Assembly (NCBI RefSeq): GCF_900111605.1
Contig: NZ_FOIA01000027.1
Coordinates: 1 to 48,295, forward strand
Direction of reading: 5' to 3'
From: Nitrosomonas marina
GTDB taxonomy: Bacteria > Pseudomonadota > Gammaproteobacteria > Burkholderiales > Nitrosomonadaceae
Length of the DNA stretch: 48,295 nt
Shown here: one piece after another, positions 34,844 through 43,402 of the stretch
Layout: each line of letters starts with the position of its first letter
Numbering within the stretch: the stretch's first letter is position 1
Notes under the pieces: model-generated
The model's input: only the letters and a program-made list of their open reading frames with translations
Told to the model about the DNA's origin: nothing
The model's database searches: none
Made by a program: the position numbers and the translations under genes

Positions 34844-35793
34844 GTCTCGGCAGTAATGTACTCGGCTCTGGCGTACTCGGAACAAGTGGCGGCCAATCCG
34901 CTCCGCCAGGAGGTCCGGGCTTTCTGGCTGCGTGGGTATCAAATATTAAACGGGTGATTTTTGGAATGAAAAAAAACGTTGCCAACCAGGGTATAGAAAC
35001 TCAACTCATTGACATAAACGGCGACCCGGTTACGACCGGCACGACTACCGTGAACGTAAAGGGCGATAACGGCGCTTTTGCAGCCGGTACTGGTACCGTC
35101 TCACATGAGGGCGACGGTTGCTGGCAGTACATCCCTTCCCAGGCTGAAAGCAACTATGACCGCATAACATTCCAGTTCCTGAATGCGTCGGCAATAACCG
35201 CATCAATAACCGTTTTTACGACACACCCGCAATCAGGCGACAATTACACAAGATTGGGCGCTCCTGTCGGCGCGTCAATTGTTGCTGATCTGACAACCAT
35301 AAAAAACAAGTTCCCGGTAAATTCCGAACTGCATGAAATAGACGCGGAGGGCAGGGTTCGCATTGATGATGCATCGGCAACGCTTGTTCAGCAGTTCATG
35401 GATGAAGACAGCGCGATTAAAACGGTGCTTGATTCTATTGATACAAGAACCGTGACCAATCTCGTAAATGGCCGCGTTCCGGCTGATGCCGAGGCGATAG
35501 ACGGCAATGCCAGTGCTGCAACCAATCTCAAGGAACATGCGCTTCGCGCCGTGCCGGTTACTTTCGCTGCAGGTGGCACGACCACAACGGCGGTACTTGC
35601 GACTGTTGGCGGGGGCGCTCCGAATGGCGCCAGCAACGTAATTTACAAGAATGCTGCGCTTGTATTCAGTGCGCCAGCCGCATTGAAAGATCAGCGCGCA
35701 TTAATTCAGTCGTACAATGCTGCCACCAACACCGCTACGATTACCGAGGTGGCAGCGGCGGTCGATGGAACGGCGGTTGCCGTATTGGTGTAA
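34840..35793 (+). CDS. Putative tail appendage protein
   Basis: A 317-residue protein overlapping the previous stop (ATGA). It starts with a glycine-rich arm (LGSNVLGSGVLGTSGGQSAP). An Ig-like beta domain follows (about 45-130, with VTTGTTTVNVKGDNGAFAAG and GDGCWQYIPSQAESNYDRIT), resembling BppU-type phage neck or baseplate appendages. A helix (about 150-230) and a C-terminal beta domain complete it. Confidence 0.5.
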   Translation: MSLGSNVLGSGVLGTSGGQSAPPGGPGFLAAWVSNIKRVIFGMKKNVANQGIETQLIDINGDPVTTGTTTVNVKGDNGAFAAGTGTVSHEGDGCWQYIPSQAESNYDRITFQFLNASAITASITVFTTHPQSGDNYTRLGAPVGASIVADLTTIKNKFPVNSELHEIDAEGRVRIDDASATLVQQFMDEDSAIKTVLDSIDTRTVTNLVNGRVPADAEAIDGNASAATNLKEHALRAVPVTFAAGGTTTTAVLATVGGGAPNGASNVIYKNAALVFSAPAALKDQRALIQSYNAATNTATITEVAAAVDGTAVAVLV

Positions 35794-35796
35794 TAC

Positions 35797-37854
35797 ATGC
35801 AGATAACAAGGCTTGGTCTTGGCGGTCCGGTTCGCAGTTTCTGGGATTACGGGCCTGCCCCGATAGCGATCAGCCCGGCCATAGAGCACAATGCGGCTGC
35901 CATCCTGTCGGCATCTTATAGACAAAGCATTAATCCGGGCATAGAGATTGATAACGCGGTTTTGCTTGGTTCGGCCATGTCATCCGCGCTGGTTGTTGCA
36001 CAGGAATTTAACCGGTCAAACCTGCTTTTCGATTCCAGTCAATTACCAATTAACCAGGCGACCGAGAGTGATACAGCTATTGCATTGACGCCACTGTCAC
36101 TACTTGATATCAGTGTAACGCAGGAAACCGATAAATCGCCCATTATCAATGGTGGCAAGCTAGGCGCGGTGCAGGCCACGGCAGAAAGCGACGCGGCAGG
36201 CATTATTACAGGGGCTAAATCACAAACAATTGATACTACGGTAGAAACAGATGCATCTGGCATACTGGCATCACTTTTTTCTGGAGAAGTATCGCCATCA
36301 GCAGAGATCGATGAGGCATCGGGTATCGAAGGCGACAAAGTTGCGCAAATAACAGTTGCTACAGAGGGCAGCCTGGCAGTCGCGGTCAGCAGCTTGTTAT
36401 ATGGTGTGGTAAGCGTCATGTCAGAGGATGATGCTGCTTTACAGTTATCCGGTTACAAATCATCATCTATCGTTCGGGCGACTGAAATTGATGTGTCAAT
36501 GATGCTTTCTGCACCAGATCAGATACCGATTGAGCAGGTTGGCGAGGTCGGTAGCGCGACAAGCATATTTGGTGTCAAACAGGGTGTTATAACGACAAGC
36601 AACGAGATCAATATTGCGCCTATACTGGTCAAGTATTCTCGAAATTCAGTAAATTCATCCATTGAATTGAATGCGTCAACATTTTTGTCTGTCGCTTCTG
36701 AGTTGTCTGTAACGCCATCCGGCGAATTGAATGATGCCAATGTCATCGAAGCTATGTCCGGCATTAGCATGCAGCCGTCATCCGAGATAGATTTGGCCGG
36801 GACCGTATCTGCGATCAAGACCGGTTTCGTGGATGCGTCCCAAGAGATTGGGTTGTCTTCTGTTCTGTCGGGATCCCAAATAAGAAATATAGATGTGTCG
36901 ACAGAGGCGTCGGCAGCTTTAATAATTACCGGTCGCAAGCAGTCATTTATTGAAAGCGCTTCGGAATTGAGTATTGCTTTGATTTTGGCATCGGCAAACG
37001 AAATACCGATTGCCAGTACAAAAGAATTTAATGATGCGTCAACTATACTTGGCGCCAAATATGGTTCGATACCAAGCGTGATGGAACCTGGTTCCGCGCC
37101 TATGCTATCTAGCGCATTTTCCGGCTTCATTTCACCGTCACCAGAACATAATGGCGCAAATCTGTTATTCGGCATAAAAATGGCTGGAATAAATGCTGCC
37201 ATTGAAAGCAGCGTTGCTCCGTCCCTTGGCGCGTCATCCTCTCTGAACATAGCTCAGTCGGTTGAATATAGCAAATCCGGTCTTTTGCACGCGAATAAGG
37301 TAGGGACAATTAATGCCTGCATCGAATATGACTCCGCTTTGTTACTGTCTGCATACAAGCGATCAGAAATCATTCAGGCAGTAGAGCGCAATGCCGCTGG
37401 ATTTGCGACTGTCATAGAGACGATAGTGATACCTGTTGCGATGGAGTTAGATTCAGCCAGCCAATTGGCCGCGCAGAAAATTGGAATGATTAACGCTGTT
37501 ACAGAACAGAATGCCGCCGTGTTGATAATCCCATCCAGCGAATACGGTCTGGTTGCTGCGACAGAGATCAATTCGGCTTCGCTGTTGGGTGCTGCGGGCA
37601 GGGTGGAAGTTGTCCAGGTTGTTGAGTGTGATCTGGCCAAACAGATTGACGCTGCATCAAATTTGGCTATCGATAGCGCCGCCGAGATTGAGCAAGCTTT
37701 GTCGATCAGTAGTCGTAAGATTGCCTCAATACACAGCGCGACAGAGGCGAACAGGGCGCTTGCGCTTGTTGTTGAGGGTGGTTATGTATTTATTCCACTT
37801 AATTTTAAAATCAGAGTCCGCACATTTGACGGACCTATCGTGATAAGGCTTTAA
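35797..37854 (+). CDS. 32-repeat solenoid-like appendage protein
   Basis: A 685-residue protein. Residues 25-664 are exactly 32 tandem units of 20 residues with no insertion or deletion. The consensus is hydrophobic residue at 1, small at 4, Glu at 6, often Asp/Asn at 8, Ala/Ser at 10 and aliphatic near 13; example INQATESDTAIALTPLSLLD. Glu at position 6 is present in all 32 units. The remaining 21 residues (FIPLNFKIRVRTFDGPIVIR) form a short basic end. The strict period implies a regular solenoid, probably beta. It lies among tail appendage genes. Similar ATETDTA-type repeats occur in some phage proteins, from memory. Function unknown. Confidence 0.8.
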   Translation: MQITRLGLGGPVRSFWDYGPAPIAISPAIEHNAAAILSASYRQSINPGIEIDNAVLLGSAMSSALVVAQEFNRSNLLFDSSQLPINQATESDTAIALTPLSLLDISVTQETDKSPIINGGKLGAVQATAESDAAGIITGAKSQTIDTTVETDASGILASLFSGEVSPSAEIDEASGIEGDKVAQITVATEGSLAVAVSSLLYGVVSVMSEDDAALQLSGYKSSSIVRATEIDVSMMLSAPDQIPIEQVGEVGSATSIFGVKQGVITTSNEINIAPILVKYSRNSVNSSIELNASTFLSVASELSVTPSGELNDANVIEAMSGISMQPSSEIDLAGTVSAIKTGFVDASQEIGLSSVLSGSQIRNIDVSTEASAALIITGRKQSFIESASELSIALILASANEIPIASTKEFNDASTILGAKYGSIPSVMEPGSAPMLSSAFSGFISPSPEHNGANLLFGIKMAGINAAIESSVAPSLGASSSLNIAQSVEYSKSGLLHANKVGTINACIEYDSALLLSAYKRSEIIQAVERNAAGFATVIETIVIPVAMELDSASQLAAQKIGMINAVTEQNAAVLIIPSSEYGLVAATEINSASLLGAAGRVEVVQVVECDLAKQIDAASNLAIDSAAEIEQALSISSRKIASIHSATEANRALALVVEGGYVFIPLNFKIRVRTFDGPIVIRL
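35869..37788 (+). repeat. 32 tandem 60-bp coding repeats
   Basis: 32 units of exactly 60 bases encode the 20-residue repeats. DNA identity between units is low while the protein pattern is kept, so the array is old and held by selection at the protein level rather than recently expanded. Confidence 0.85.
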
Positions 37855-37856
37855 AA

Positions 37857-38183
37857 ATGAGCACCAGAGGCAGAGCATACATCGGCGCGGCACATAAGGC
37901 CGCGATTACGATAGATAATTCACTGGATTACGATGCTGGTGATATTCAAGAAATTACGCTGACGATGACAAAGAAAGCGGCCAATGGTGACGTAGTGGTG
38001 CAGTTCACGAAAAGCGCGGCTGAAGTTCAGATAGAAGGGAAAGATCGGCTTATGCTGTACATTCACCCCGGCAAAGTACCTGAAGCCGGCAGTTACCGGG
38101 TGCGGGTAAACTGGACAGACAAAAACGGACAACCGCACCGAGGGACGGTTGTTGAGAATGGAATAATCAGGTTCTACGATTAA
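37857..38183 (+). CDS. Small beta-rich structural protein
   Basis: A 108-residue protein, 2 bases after the previous stop, with AAGG upstream. The sequence (IQEITLTMTKKAANGDVVVQ, RLMLYIHPGKVPEAGSYRVR, VNWTDKNGQPHRGTVVENGI) looks like a single Ig-like or BppU-like beta domain. It probably decorates the repeat protein or the baseplate. Confidence 0.5.
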   Translation: MSTRGRAYIGAAHKAAITIDNSLDYDAGDIQEITLTMTKKAANGDVVVQFTKSAAEVQIEGKDRLMLYIHPGKVPEAGSYRVRVNWTDKNGQPHRGTVVENGIIRFYD

Positions 38184-38204
38184 TTTCTATCCGGAGTAGA
38201 AGAA

Positions 38205-38570
38205 ATGCAATTAAAACGTTTGTATGAGCCTGGAACGACGGAGATAGTTGGCATACGTCTTTTGTCTAAGCCAAGCAGAACGCAAAAAATTACCCAGCAA
38301 TTTATCGATGAATTTACCGGATACGGGCTGTTGTCTATCGGTAAGGGCGTTGTCACGATACACGCGCAAGGGGGCGACGTGAATTTTAATATTATCAGTT
38401 CGCCAGGCTATTACTGCTGTTTCGATGGCAAGAGAATGGCTGGCGAGCAAGCCGCGAAAGCGTATGTTGCTGATAATTTTGCAGGTCAAACATCGCCTGA
38501 CCCGCAGAATCCTGCTGGATACAGACGGGATTCGTTCTATCTTTGTGAATTGATGAAAGGGGGTGAGTAA
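38205..38570 (+). CDS. Hypothetical tail-module protein
   Basis: A 121-residue protein with GGAG upstream of its ATG. It contains TQKITQQFIDEFTGYGLLSI and SSPGYYCCFDGKRMAGEQAA. No family is recognised. It lies in a tight plus-strand run of structural genes. Confidence 0.45.
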   Translation: MQLKRLYEPGTTEIVGIRLLSKPSRTQKITQQFIDEFTGYGLLSIGKGVVTIHAQGGDVNFNIISSPGYYCCFDGKRMAGEQAAKAYVADNFAGQTSPDPQNPAGYRRDSFYLCELMKGGE

Positions 38571-38572
38571 TC

Positions 38573-39052
38573 ATGGCTCAGTTTGTTTTTAATGTAGCAA
38601 AGGGCAAGGTTGCCGCATACTATGAGCGTGTCGACAACAACGACCCGGCTGATGCCGCGATTGTCATTCTTGCGCTCGCGCAAACCGGTATCGAGAGCGA
38701 TGCCGTCCTGAAGGACAAGGAAACGTTGTCTGATGTGCTGGCTGGCACGACCAACGAAGTGACCAATGCCAATTATGCCCGCAAGGTTCTGACTGATGCC
38801 GATATCGTTGCGCTGGCGCCTGATCATGTGAATGACAAGATGGTTTGCTATGTTCCTGATCAGACATTTGCAAATATCACTGCTGGAGATAACTGGAGCA
38901 ATCTGGTTTTCTGCTATGACCCTGATACGGCTGGCGGTACTGATGCAGAAATTATTCCGTTGACCATTAACGCTTTCAGTAAAACGCCAGATGGATCCGA
39001 CATCATAATGACGGCACCCAACGGCTTTTACGAAGCAACCGACGCGCCTTAA
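38573..39052 (+). CDS. Putative phage structural protein
   Basis: A 159-residue protein with a strong ribosome site (GGGGGTGAG). The sequence FVFNVAKGKVAAYYERVDNN, DAAIVILALAQTGIESD and NLVFCYDPDTAGGTDAEIIP resembles small structural proteins found beside receptor-binding genes in phage genomes. The exact role is unknown. A gap with a start-codon hairpin follows. Confidence 0.5.
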   Translation: MAQFVFNVAKGKVAAYYERVDNNDPADAAIVILALAQTGIESDAVLKDKETLSDVLAGTTNEVTNANYARKVLTDADIVALAPDHVNDKMVCYVPDQTFANITAGDNWSNLVFCYDPDTAGGTDAEIIPLTINAFSKTPDGSDIIMTAPNGFYEATDAP

Positions 39053-39069
39053 TCGGAAAATCCGCTAAA

Positions 39070-39108
39070 TTGCCATGTGTTGAGTCATTACGATTCAATA
39101 CATGGCAA
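39070..39108 (+). promoter_or_regulatory. 14-bp hairpin burying the start codon of the next gene
   Basis: TTGCCATGTGTTGA (39070-39083) pairs with TCAATACATGGCAA (39095-39108), one G-U pair, 11-base loop. The ATG at 39102-39104 is fully inside the 3' arm, and no Shine-Dalgarno sequence precedes it. Confidence 0.6.
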
Positions 39109-39404
39109 ACAACATAATTGACGGCTCAGAAGTACAGGATATGGTGTCTCACTGGCTTAAAACGCCTGAGAATGGATATCTTGGCTCAAGTTACGGCCAA
39201 TCCCTCAAAGATATACTGCAAAGCCCGCTTTCTGGTGGCACTGCTGATGCGCAATTGCAGAAATTGCGAACTGATGTGCCGGTTCTTCAAGCACTTCCAG
39301 CGAATTCAACAAACATTTACAGCGTGCAGACGCCGCCTGACAGACTCGACTTGTTGATAGAAGTAGCGGGGCAGGCGATCGAAGTTCCAAGGATTGAAAC
39401 TTAA
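39102..39404 (+). CDS. Putative baseplate wedge protein (gp25-like position)
   Basis: A 100-residue protein directly before the baseplate J-like gene, overlapping it by one base (TAATG). It contains NGYLGSSYGQSLKDILQSPL and LRTDVPVLQALPANST. The position matches the gp25/W lysozyme-like wedge gene of contractile phages, but no catalytic motif is evident, so the call is mainly by order. Initiation appears to be controlled by the hairpin over its start codon. Confidence 0.45.
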   Translation: MANNIIDGSEVQDMVSHWLKTPENGYLGSSYGQSLKDILQSPLSGGTADAQLQKLRTDVPVLQALPANSTNIYSVQTPPDRLDLLIEVAGQAIEVPRIET

Positions 39405-40894
39405 TGCTCACTAAAGCCGATTTTCAGCAGAAAATTAGAGATTCGATAGCGTCTCATCCATCTGTTGCCGCACTTTATCAGGCGGGCGACCCGAGAATAC
39501 TGCAAAGCCTGGACGCCATGGCCGCTATGCTGGCGATGTTCTCTCAGCAAGTTGAGACGGCGATGGCCGAGCCATTTGAAAAAGTGCGCGATGCTACGGT
39601 GATGGCCGATGCCGCTATGCGTGGCGTGATTGCAAAGGCAACGCCAGCAAGGGTTCAAATACTTATTACAAACAACAATGATTCTGCATTCGCAGTAGAT
39701 ACTGGCAGAATCGTTATAGATTCAAATGGTTTGCCTTATATTGTCGAAACAACGGTTGTTGTTCCTGCAAACAGCACGGGGACAATTGAGGCCACCCAGG
39801 TCAAGAAAGAAACCATTATTCATACAGTATCAGGCAGCGTTCCGTTCTATGCCATAGAGGTGCCTCAATCGATCGATGAGACGTATCTTAGCGGGATGTC
39901 CGTAAGCGATTCTGACGGAGAATACGAATATCGGGAACGATATGTAAACGTTAGCCCTGATGACCGTGTTTTCCACGTTGAGTCTGATGACAGGCAGCGT
40001 ATTTATGTTCGATTCGGCCAAGAGGATATTATCGGTTTCCAGCCGCCTGACGGTCACGAAATAACGCTGACCATATCGCGTGCAGCCGGTGAAATAACAC
40101 TGGATGCGAGCGCGCCGTTTTCGTTTGAATATCTCATATCACCGCTTGAGAATAACGTTGAACTGTCACTTAATTCGCTGCTTGAAAAGGGCAAAAACCC
40201 GCCAGATATAACGACATTGCGGGACATGGTTCGGTACCCTACGGTTTACAATCATAATGCTGTTTTCCTGGGGGAATTCGATTTCGTAGTCAGGCGCAAG
40301 TATCACGACACGCAATTTCTGTCTATCTGGAACGAGACGATTGAAGAATCGGCAAGATCTGCCAGTGTTGATAACATAAACACGCTGTTTGTGGCTTGCC
40401 TGTCTGCTGAGGGTAATGAAACGGTATTGACCGAGCCCGATCCGAATACGCCGGTTGCGCCAGCATTTATCGATGAGGTTGACCTTACAGCCGCCCAAAA
40501 AGGTATTCGTGACGTTATCCTGCACGCGGATAACAGTTACCGCGTTAAATTCATGACGCCCGTGCGTTCAGAGATCGGCATGACAGTGGAGGCAACAATA
40601 TCAGCAGCATATATAGCAAGCGATGTTCGATCAAAAATAATCGAAGCAATATTGGCTGAATACGGTGAGTCTCAACCTGGCTCAAGACGCGCTAATAAGC
40701 CTTTGTACAAGTCTGTATACGCGTTGCTGAAATCAAAAATACAGGCATTATCGGATGCGAATGCTGATGTGAAAATCACAATCGCGCAGCCAGTCGGTAA
40801 TTTCCGACCTGAATTATGGCGGTATGTGTCCGAGTCGAGTCTGACGGTCAATATTAATACTGAAAACGTACTTCCACCTTCATGGGAAGGGTAA
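39404..40894 (+). CDS. Baseplate wedge protein, J/gp6-like
   Basis: A 496-residue protein with the build of the baseplate_J family. An N-terminal helical domain includes QQVETAMAEPFEKVRDATVM and the conserved AKATPARVQILITNNN entry to the beta domain. The middle is beta-rich (about 90-300) and the C-terminal part, about 390-490, has VEATISAAYIASDVRSKIIE and SKIQALSDANADVKITIAQP. It forms the wedge ring of the baseplate together with the gpI-like product encoded next. Confidence 0.75.
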   Translation: MLTKADFQQKIRDSIASHPSVAALYQAGDPRILQSLDAMAAMLAMFSQQVETAMAEPFEKVRDATVMADAAMRGVIAKATPARVQILITNNNDSAFAVDTGRIVIDSNGLPYIVETTVVVPANSTGTIEATQVKKETIIHTVSGSVPFYAIEVPQSIDETYLSGMSVSDSDGEYEYRERYVNVSPDDRVFHVESDDRQRIYVRFGQEDIIGFQPPDGHEITLTISRAAGEITLDASAPFSFEYLISPLENNVELSLNSLLEKGKNPPDITTLRDMVRYPTVYNHNAVFLGEFDFVVRRKYHDTQFLSIWNETIEESARSASVDNINTLFVACLSAEGNETVLTEPDPNTPVAPAFIDEVDLTAAQKGIRDVILHADNSYRVKFMTPVRSEIGMTVEATISAAYIASDVRSKIIEAILAEYGESQPGSRRANKPLYKSVYALLKSKIQALSDANADVKITIAQPVGNFRPELWRYVSESSLTVNINTENVLPPSWEG

Positions 40895-40900
40895 AGCGGA

Positions 40901-42439
40901 ATGGGTTTTGATTTTCCAAACGCCGAGCTTCCACAGTTAAAGCCGCTTGCTAACAGTTTTGCGGTCGATGAAGTTGAAAATGACCTGCGTAACCTGTTCA
41001 TTGATTTGTTTGAATTGATGTTGGCAGAACAGGCATTCGATGAGAACGTGCTCGGTGTTGCGCACCTTGGATCGCTCGATCTTGTGCGCAGAATGGTCAA
41101 CGCTGACGGACTTTCGTTGCTTGATATCGAGCGAGAAGAAACGGCTACGAGATACCTCTACAAAGCGTGGAAGTCACGAAATAAAAACGGTCGCGGTTTC
41201 TATTTTCTTGAGACCTATATGCAGCTGCTACTGCCAAACCAGCATAATATTGAGCAGATGGCTCAATTAAAAACGGCGGTGTATCCAAAGAAGCTGTCTC
41301 CCCTCAAGTACGCGAACGATACGAAATACTCAACCAGCCGAGTCAGAATATCAATCGAATCTCCGGAAACAACCTGGGATGATATCGACAAGATGGAGCC
41401 GATTTTGCGTTCTATTGTTCCGGCGAGACTGGTTTTGTACTTCGCAAAGCTTACGAGTTGGCGACAGAAAAATTACATTGGGGCCGCCTGCTTTTCTGGC
41501 GCTTACAGCACTGTTTATCCGATCGCCTCGCGTCCATCCGAATTCAGAAGCGAGCTTTATATAGGTATCGCTGTTACCGAAATTAATTTATTTACCATTT
41601 ATCCAAAACTGCTTGGAAGCGGTCTCAGTGGCCTGTATTCCAGCATGGGTGTTAATGATGCCGGGATATCATTGCTTGGATCACCTACTCAGGACTGGAC
41701 AAAGAAGGGTGTTGTCGGCATGGGAAGTCAGGCTCGCGGAGATATGACGCCAAACTGGTGGGAGCCAGATGATCCGTCTTTCAAGGCACTGATCCCGTGG
41801 GAGTCAGCTACTTGCTGGTTTGTTGTGTGGCCTGGGATTAGTCACGCTGCTTCGAATACCGGTGTAAACATTAAGAACATCGAGTTTTGGGTGTTACGTG
41901 AATCTACCGGCGAATGGCGGCTGGAGAATTCAGGCAAGACGCAGGCGTTCTGGCCGCCAGCAGGAAGCGGGGTGGCGCAGAGAACTGAGGCTGATGGATC
42001 GGTTTCTTTCTTTATGTCAGGTGTTAAGAATGGTGGTTATGTGTCAGGCACGCCATACGCTGTACATGGATCATGCCAGCGGTTCGATCTGATCGATGGA
42101 GACGATATCAGATGTGTTTATGCCCGTCTTGAGCATCGCCTTGTACTTGAAGATCCGGATGGCGTTGATGACAGGCATCTTGCCAAGTTGTATGTGGACG
42201 TCGGTGCTGATTATTGGCCAGACTCTGGTACGGTGGTGGCTGATTATACTCCTGAAACATCTACACCACAGGTGGCGAATTCTCGCTTTGAGTTGTCAAC
42301 AATATCGGCAAGGGTTGCGCAACTAGCATCGATAAATCCGCCATCTCCTGCGCTGGATTATCCAGCAGGTGAAAGGTCAATTACCCATGCTGAATTTGAA
42401 TTAAATCTGCCACCTCCGTTACGCACTGTTGTTGGGTAA
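40901..42439 (+). CDS. Tail protein I-like wedge protein with long C-terminal extension
   Basis: A 512-residue protein. Residues about 1-185 resemble the gpI family: LRNLFIDLFELMLAEQAF, HLGSLDLVRRMVN, RYLYKAWKSRNKNGRGFYFL, and TSRVRISIESPETTWDDIDK followed by RSIVPARLVLYFAK. The remaining about 320 residues are a beta-rich, aromatic-rich extension (NWWEPDDPSFKALIPWESAT, WFVVWPGISHAASNTG) that standard gpI proteins (about 180-200 residues) lack. It may be an extra adhesion or sugar-binding domain fused to the wedge. Confidence 0.65.
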   Translation: MGFDFPNAELPQLKPLANSFAVDEVENDLRNLFIDLFELMLAEQAFDENVLGVAHLGSLDLVRRMVNADGLSLLDIEREETATRYLYKAWKSRNKNGRGFYFLETYMQLLLPNQHNIEQMAQLKTAVYPKKLSPLKYANDTKYSTSRVRISIESPETTWDDIDKMEPILRSIVPARLVLYFAKLTSWRQKNYIGAACFSGAYSTVYPIASRPSEFRSELYIGIAVTEINLFTIYPKLLGSGLSGLYSSMGVNDAGISLLGSPTQDWTKKGVVGMGSQARGDMTPNWWEPDDPSFKALIPWESATCWFVVWPGISHAASNTGVNIKNIEFWVLRESTGEWRLENSGKTQAFWPPAGSGVAQRTEADGSVSFFMSGVKNGGYVSGTPYAVHGSCQRFDLIDGDDIRCVYARLEHRLVLEDPDGVDDRHLAKLYVDVGADYWPDSGTVVADYTPETSTPQVANSRFELSTISARVAQLASINPPSPALDYPAGERSITHAEFELNLPPPLRTVVG

Positions 42440-42496
42440 TCATTATAGGAAAAAAACGCTTTTTATGTTTGCAGGGCAATTTACTATTCAATCAAT

Positions 42497-43069
42497 ATGA
42501 GCAACTACTACACTTTACTTACCGATATTGGTGCCTCGGCAATGGTTGTTGCTGCGGTCAATAATACGCCCATTAATCTATCCGAAGTTGCATTGGGTGA
42601 TGGTAATGGCTCAGTTCCATTGCCAGTGCCTAGTTCACGGCTAGTTAATGAGGTCTATCGAGCCGGCATCAATTCGATTACTCAGGACCCTGTTAATTCT
42701 GCATGGTACGTCATCGAACTTGTTGTCCCCCCGGAGGTAGGCGGATTCCATGTACGGGAAATTGCCGTCTATGATAGCAGTGGCGAAACGATATATATCG
42801 GAAACCACCCGCCAGAGTACAAGCCTATCCTGGCCGAAGGATCAACCAGAGAGACGCTATATAAAATTATAGTAGAGACATCAAATGCGGCAGAGATAAA
42901 TCTCCTTGTTGATCCTAGTATAGTTATGGCCACGCATCAATATGTTGCCAATGCTATAGCTGATCATGAGGCCAAAGCAGATCCACATCCTCAGTACATT
43001 ACCGAGAGCGAGCTGCAGTTGAGACTGAATAACAGAAAAGCCAGAAGATTTTATTTTGCGAATATTTAA
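42497..43069 (+). CDS. Tail fibre protein, collar/DUF3751-type N-terminal domain
   Basis: A 190-residue protein matching the N-terminal domain of P2 gpH-like fibres: YYTLLTDIGASAMVVAAVNN, NLSEVALGDGNGS, RLVNEVYRAGIN, VPPEVGGFHVREIAVYDSSG. The usual signature DPHPQY (residues about 161-166) stands just before the end. It lacks the long fibre shaft, so the rest of the fibre may be supplied by the following genes. No ribosome binding site is evident. Confidence 0.75.
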   Translation: MSNYYTLLTDIGASAMVVAAVNNTPINLSEVALGDGNGSVPLPVPSSRLVNEVYRAGINSITQDPVNSAWYVIELVVPPEVGGFHVREIAVYDSSGETIYIGNHPPEYKPILAEGSTRETLYKIIVETSNAAEINLLVDPSIVMATHQYVANAIADHEAKADPHPQYITESELQLRLNNRKARRFYFANI

Positions 43070-43079
43070 AGGGTGATAA

Positions 43080-43400
43080 ATGGCATCAGGAAAGAAATGG
43101 AGCGGAATGCTGACATCTAATGTGCTCGAAGATACTGGCGCAATACCGGTCGGAAAAGTTGCCACGGCAAGCATAAATATGGTGAATCTTGATGATGACC
43201 CAGTTGATGTGCGTATTTATATATCAGAAAGCGCTACGCCGTCCGAGAGTGACAGTATTGAGCCGTCGAATCTGCAGATCCCAGGTAACGGCATATATAA
43301 GCTTACCGGCGAAATAGTCGGAGCTGGTGAGCGTATTGTTTTGAAGGCTTCTACAAGCAATGTGGCCGCAAGAGTAACTGTTTTTGAAGAGGATGAATAA
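43080..43400 (+). CDS. Small fibre or decoration protein
   Basis: A 106-residue beta-rich protein with a good ribosome site (AAGGGTGAT). It reads KKWSGMLTSNVLEDTGAIPV, KVATASINMVNLDDDPVDVR and IVLKASTSNVAARVTVFEED. No family is named. It is tightly linked to the fibre genes on both sides. Confidence 0.5.
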   Translation: MASGKKWSGMLTSNVLEDTGAIPVGKVATASINMVNLDDDPVDVRIYISESATPSESDSIEPSNLQIPGNGIYKLTGEIVGAGERIVLKASTSNVAARVTVFEEDE

Positions 43401-43402
43401 TA

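Noticed and set aside
36039..37250. Long minus-strand open frames opposite the repeat gene
   Set aside because: They mirror the 60-base repeats of the plus-strand gene, have no ribosome binding sites, and their protein sequence is the antisense of the repeats.
35869..37788. CRISPR-like array
   Set aside because: The 60-base period is coding and the units differ strongly in DNA. There are no constant repeats with unique spacers and no cas genes.
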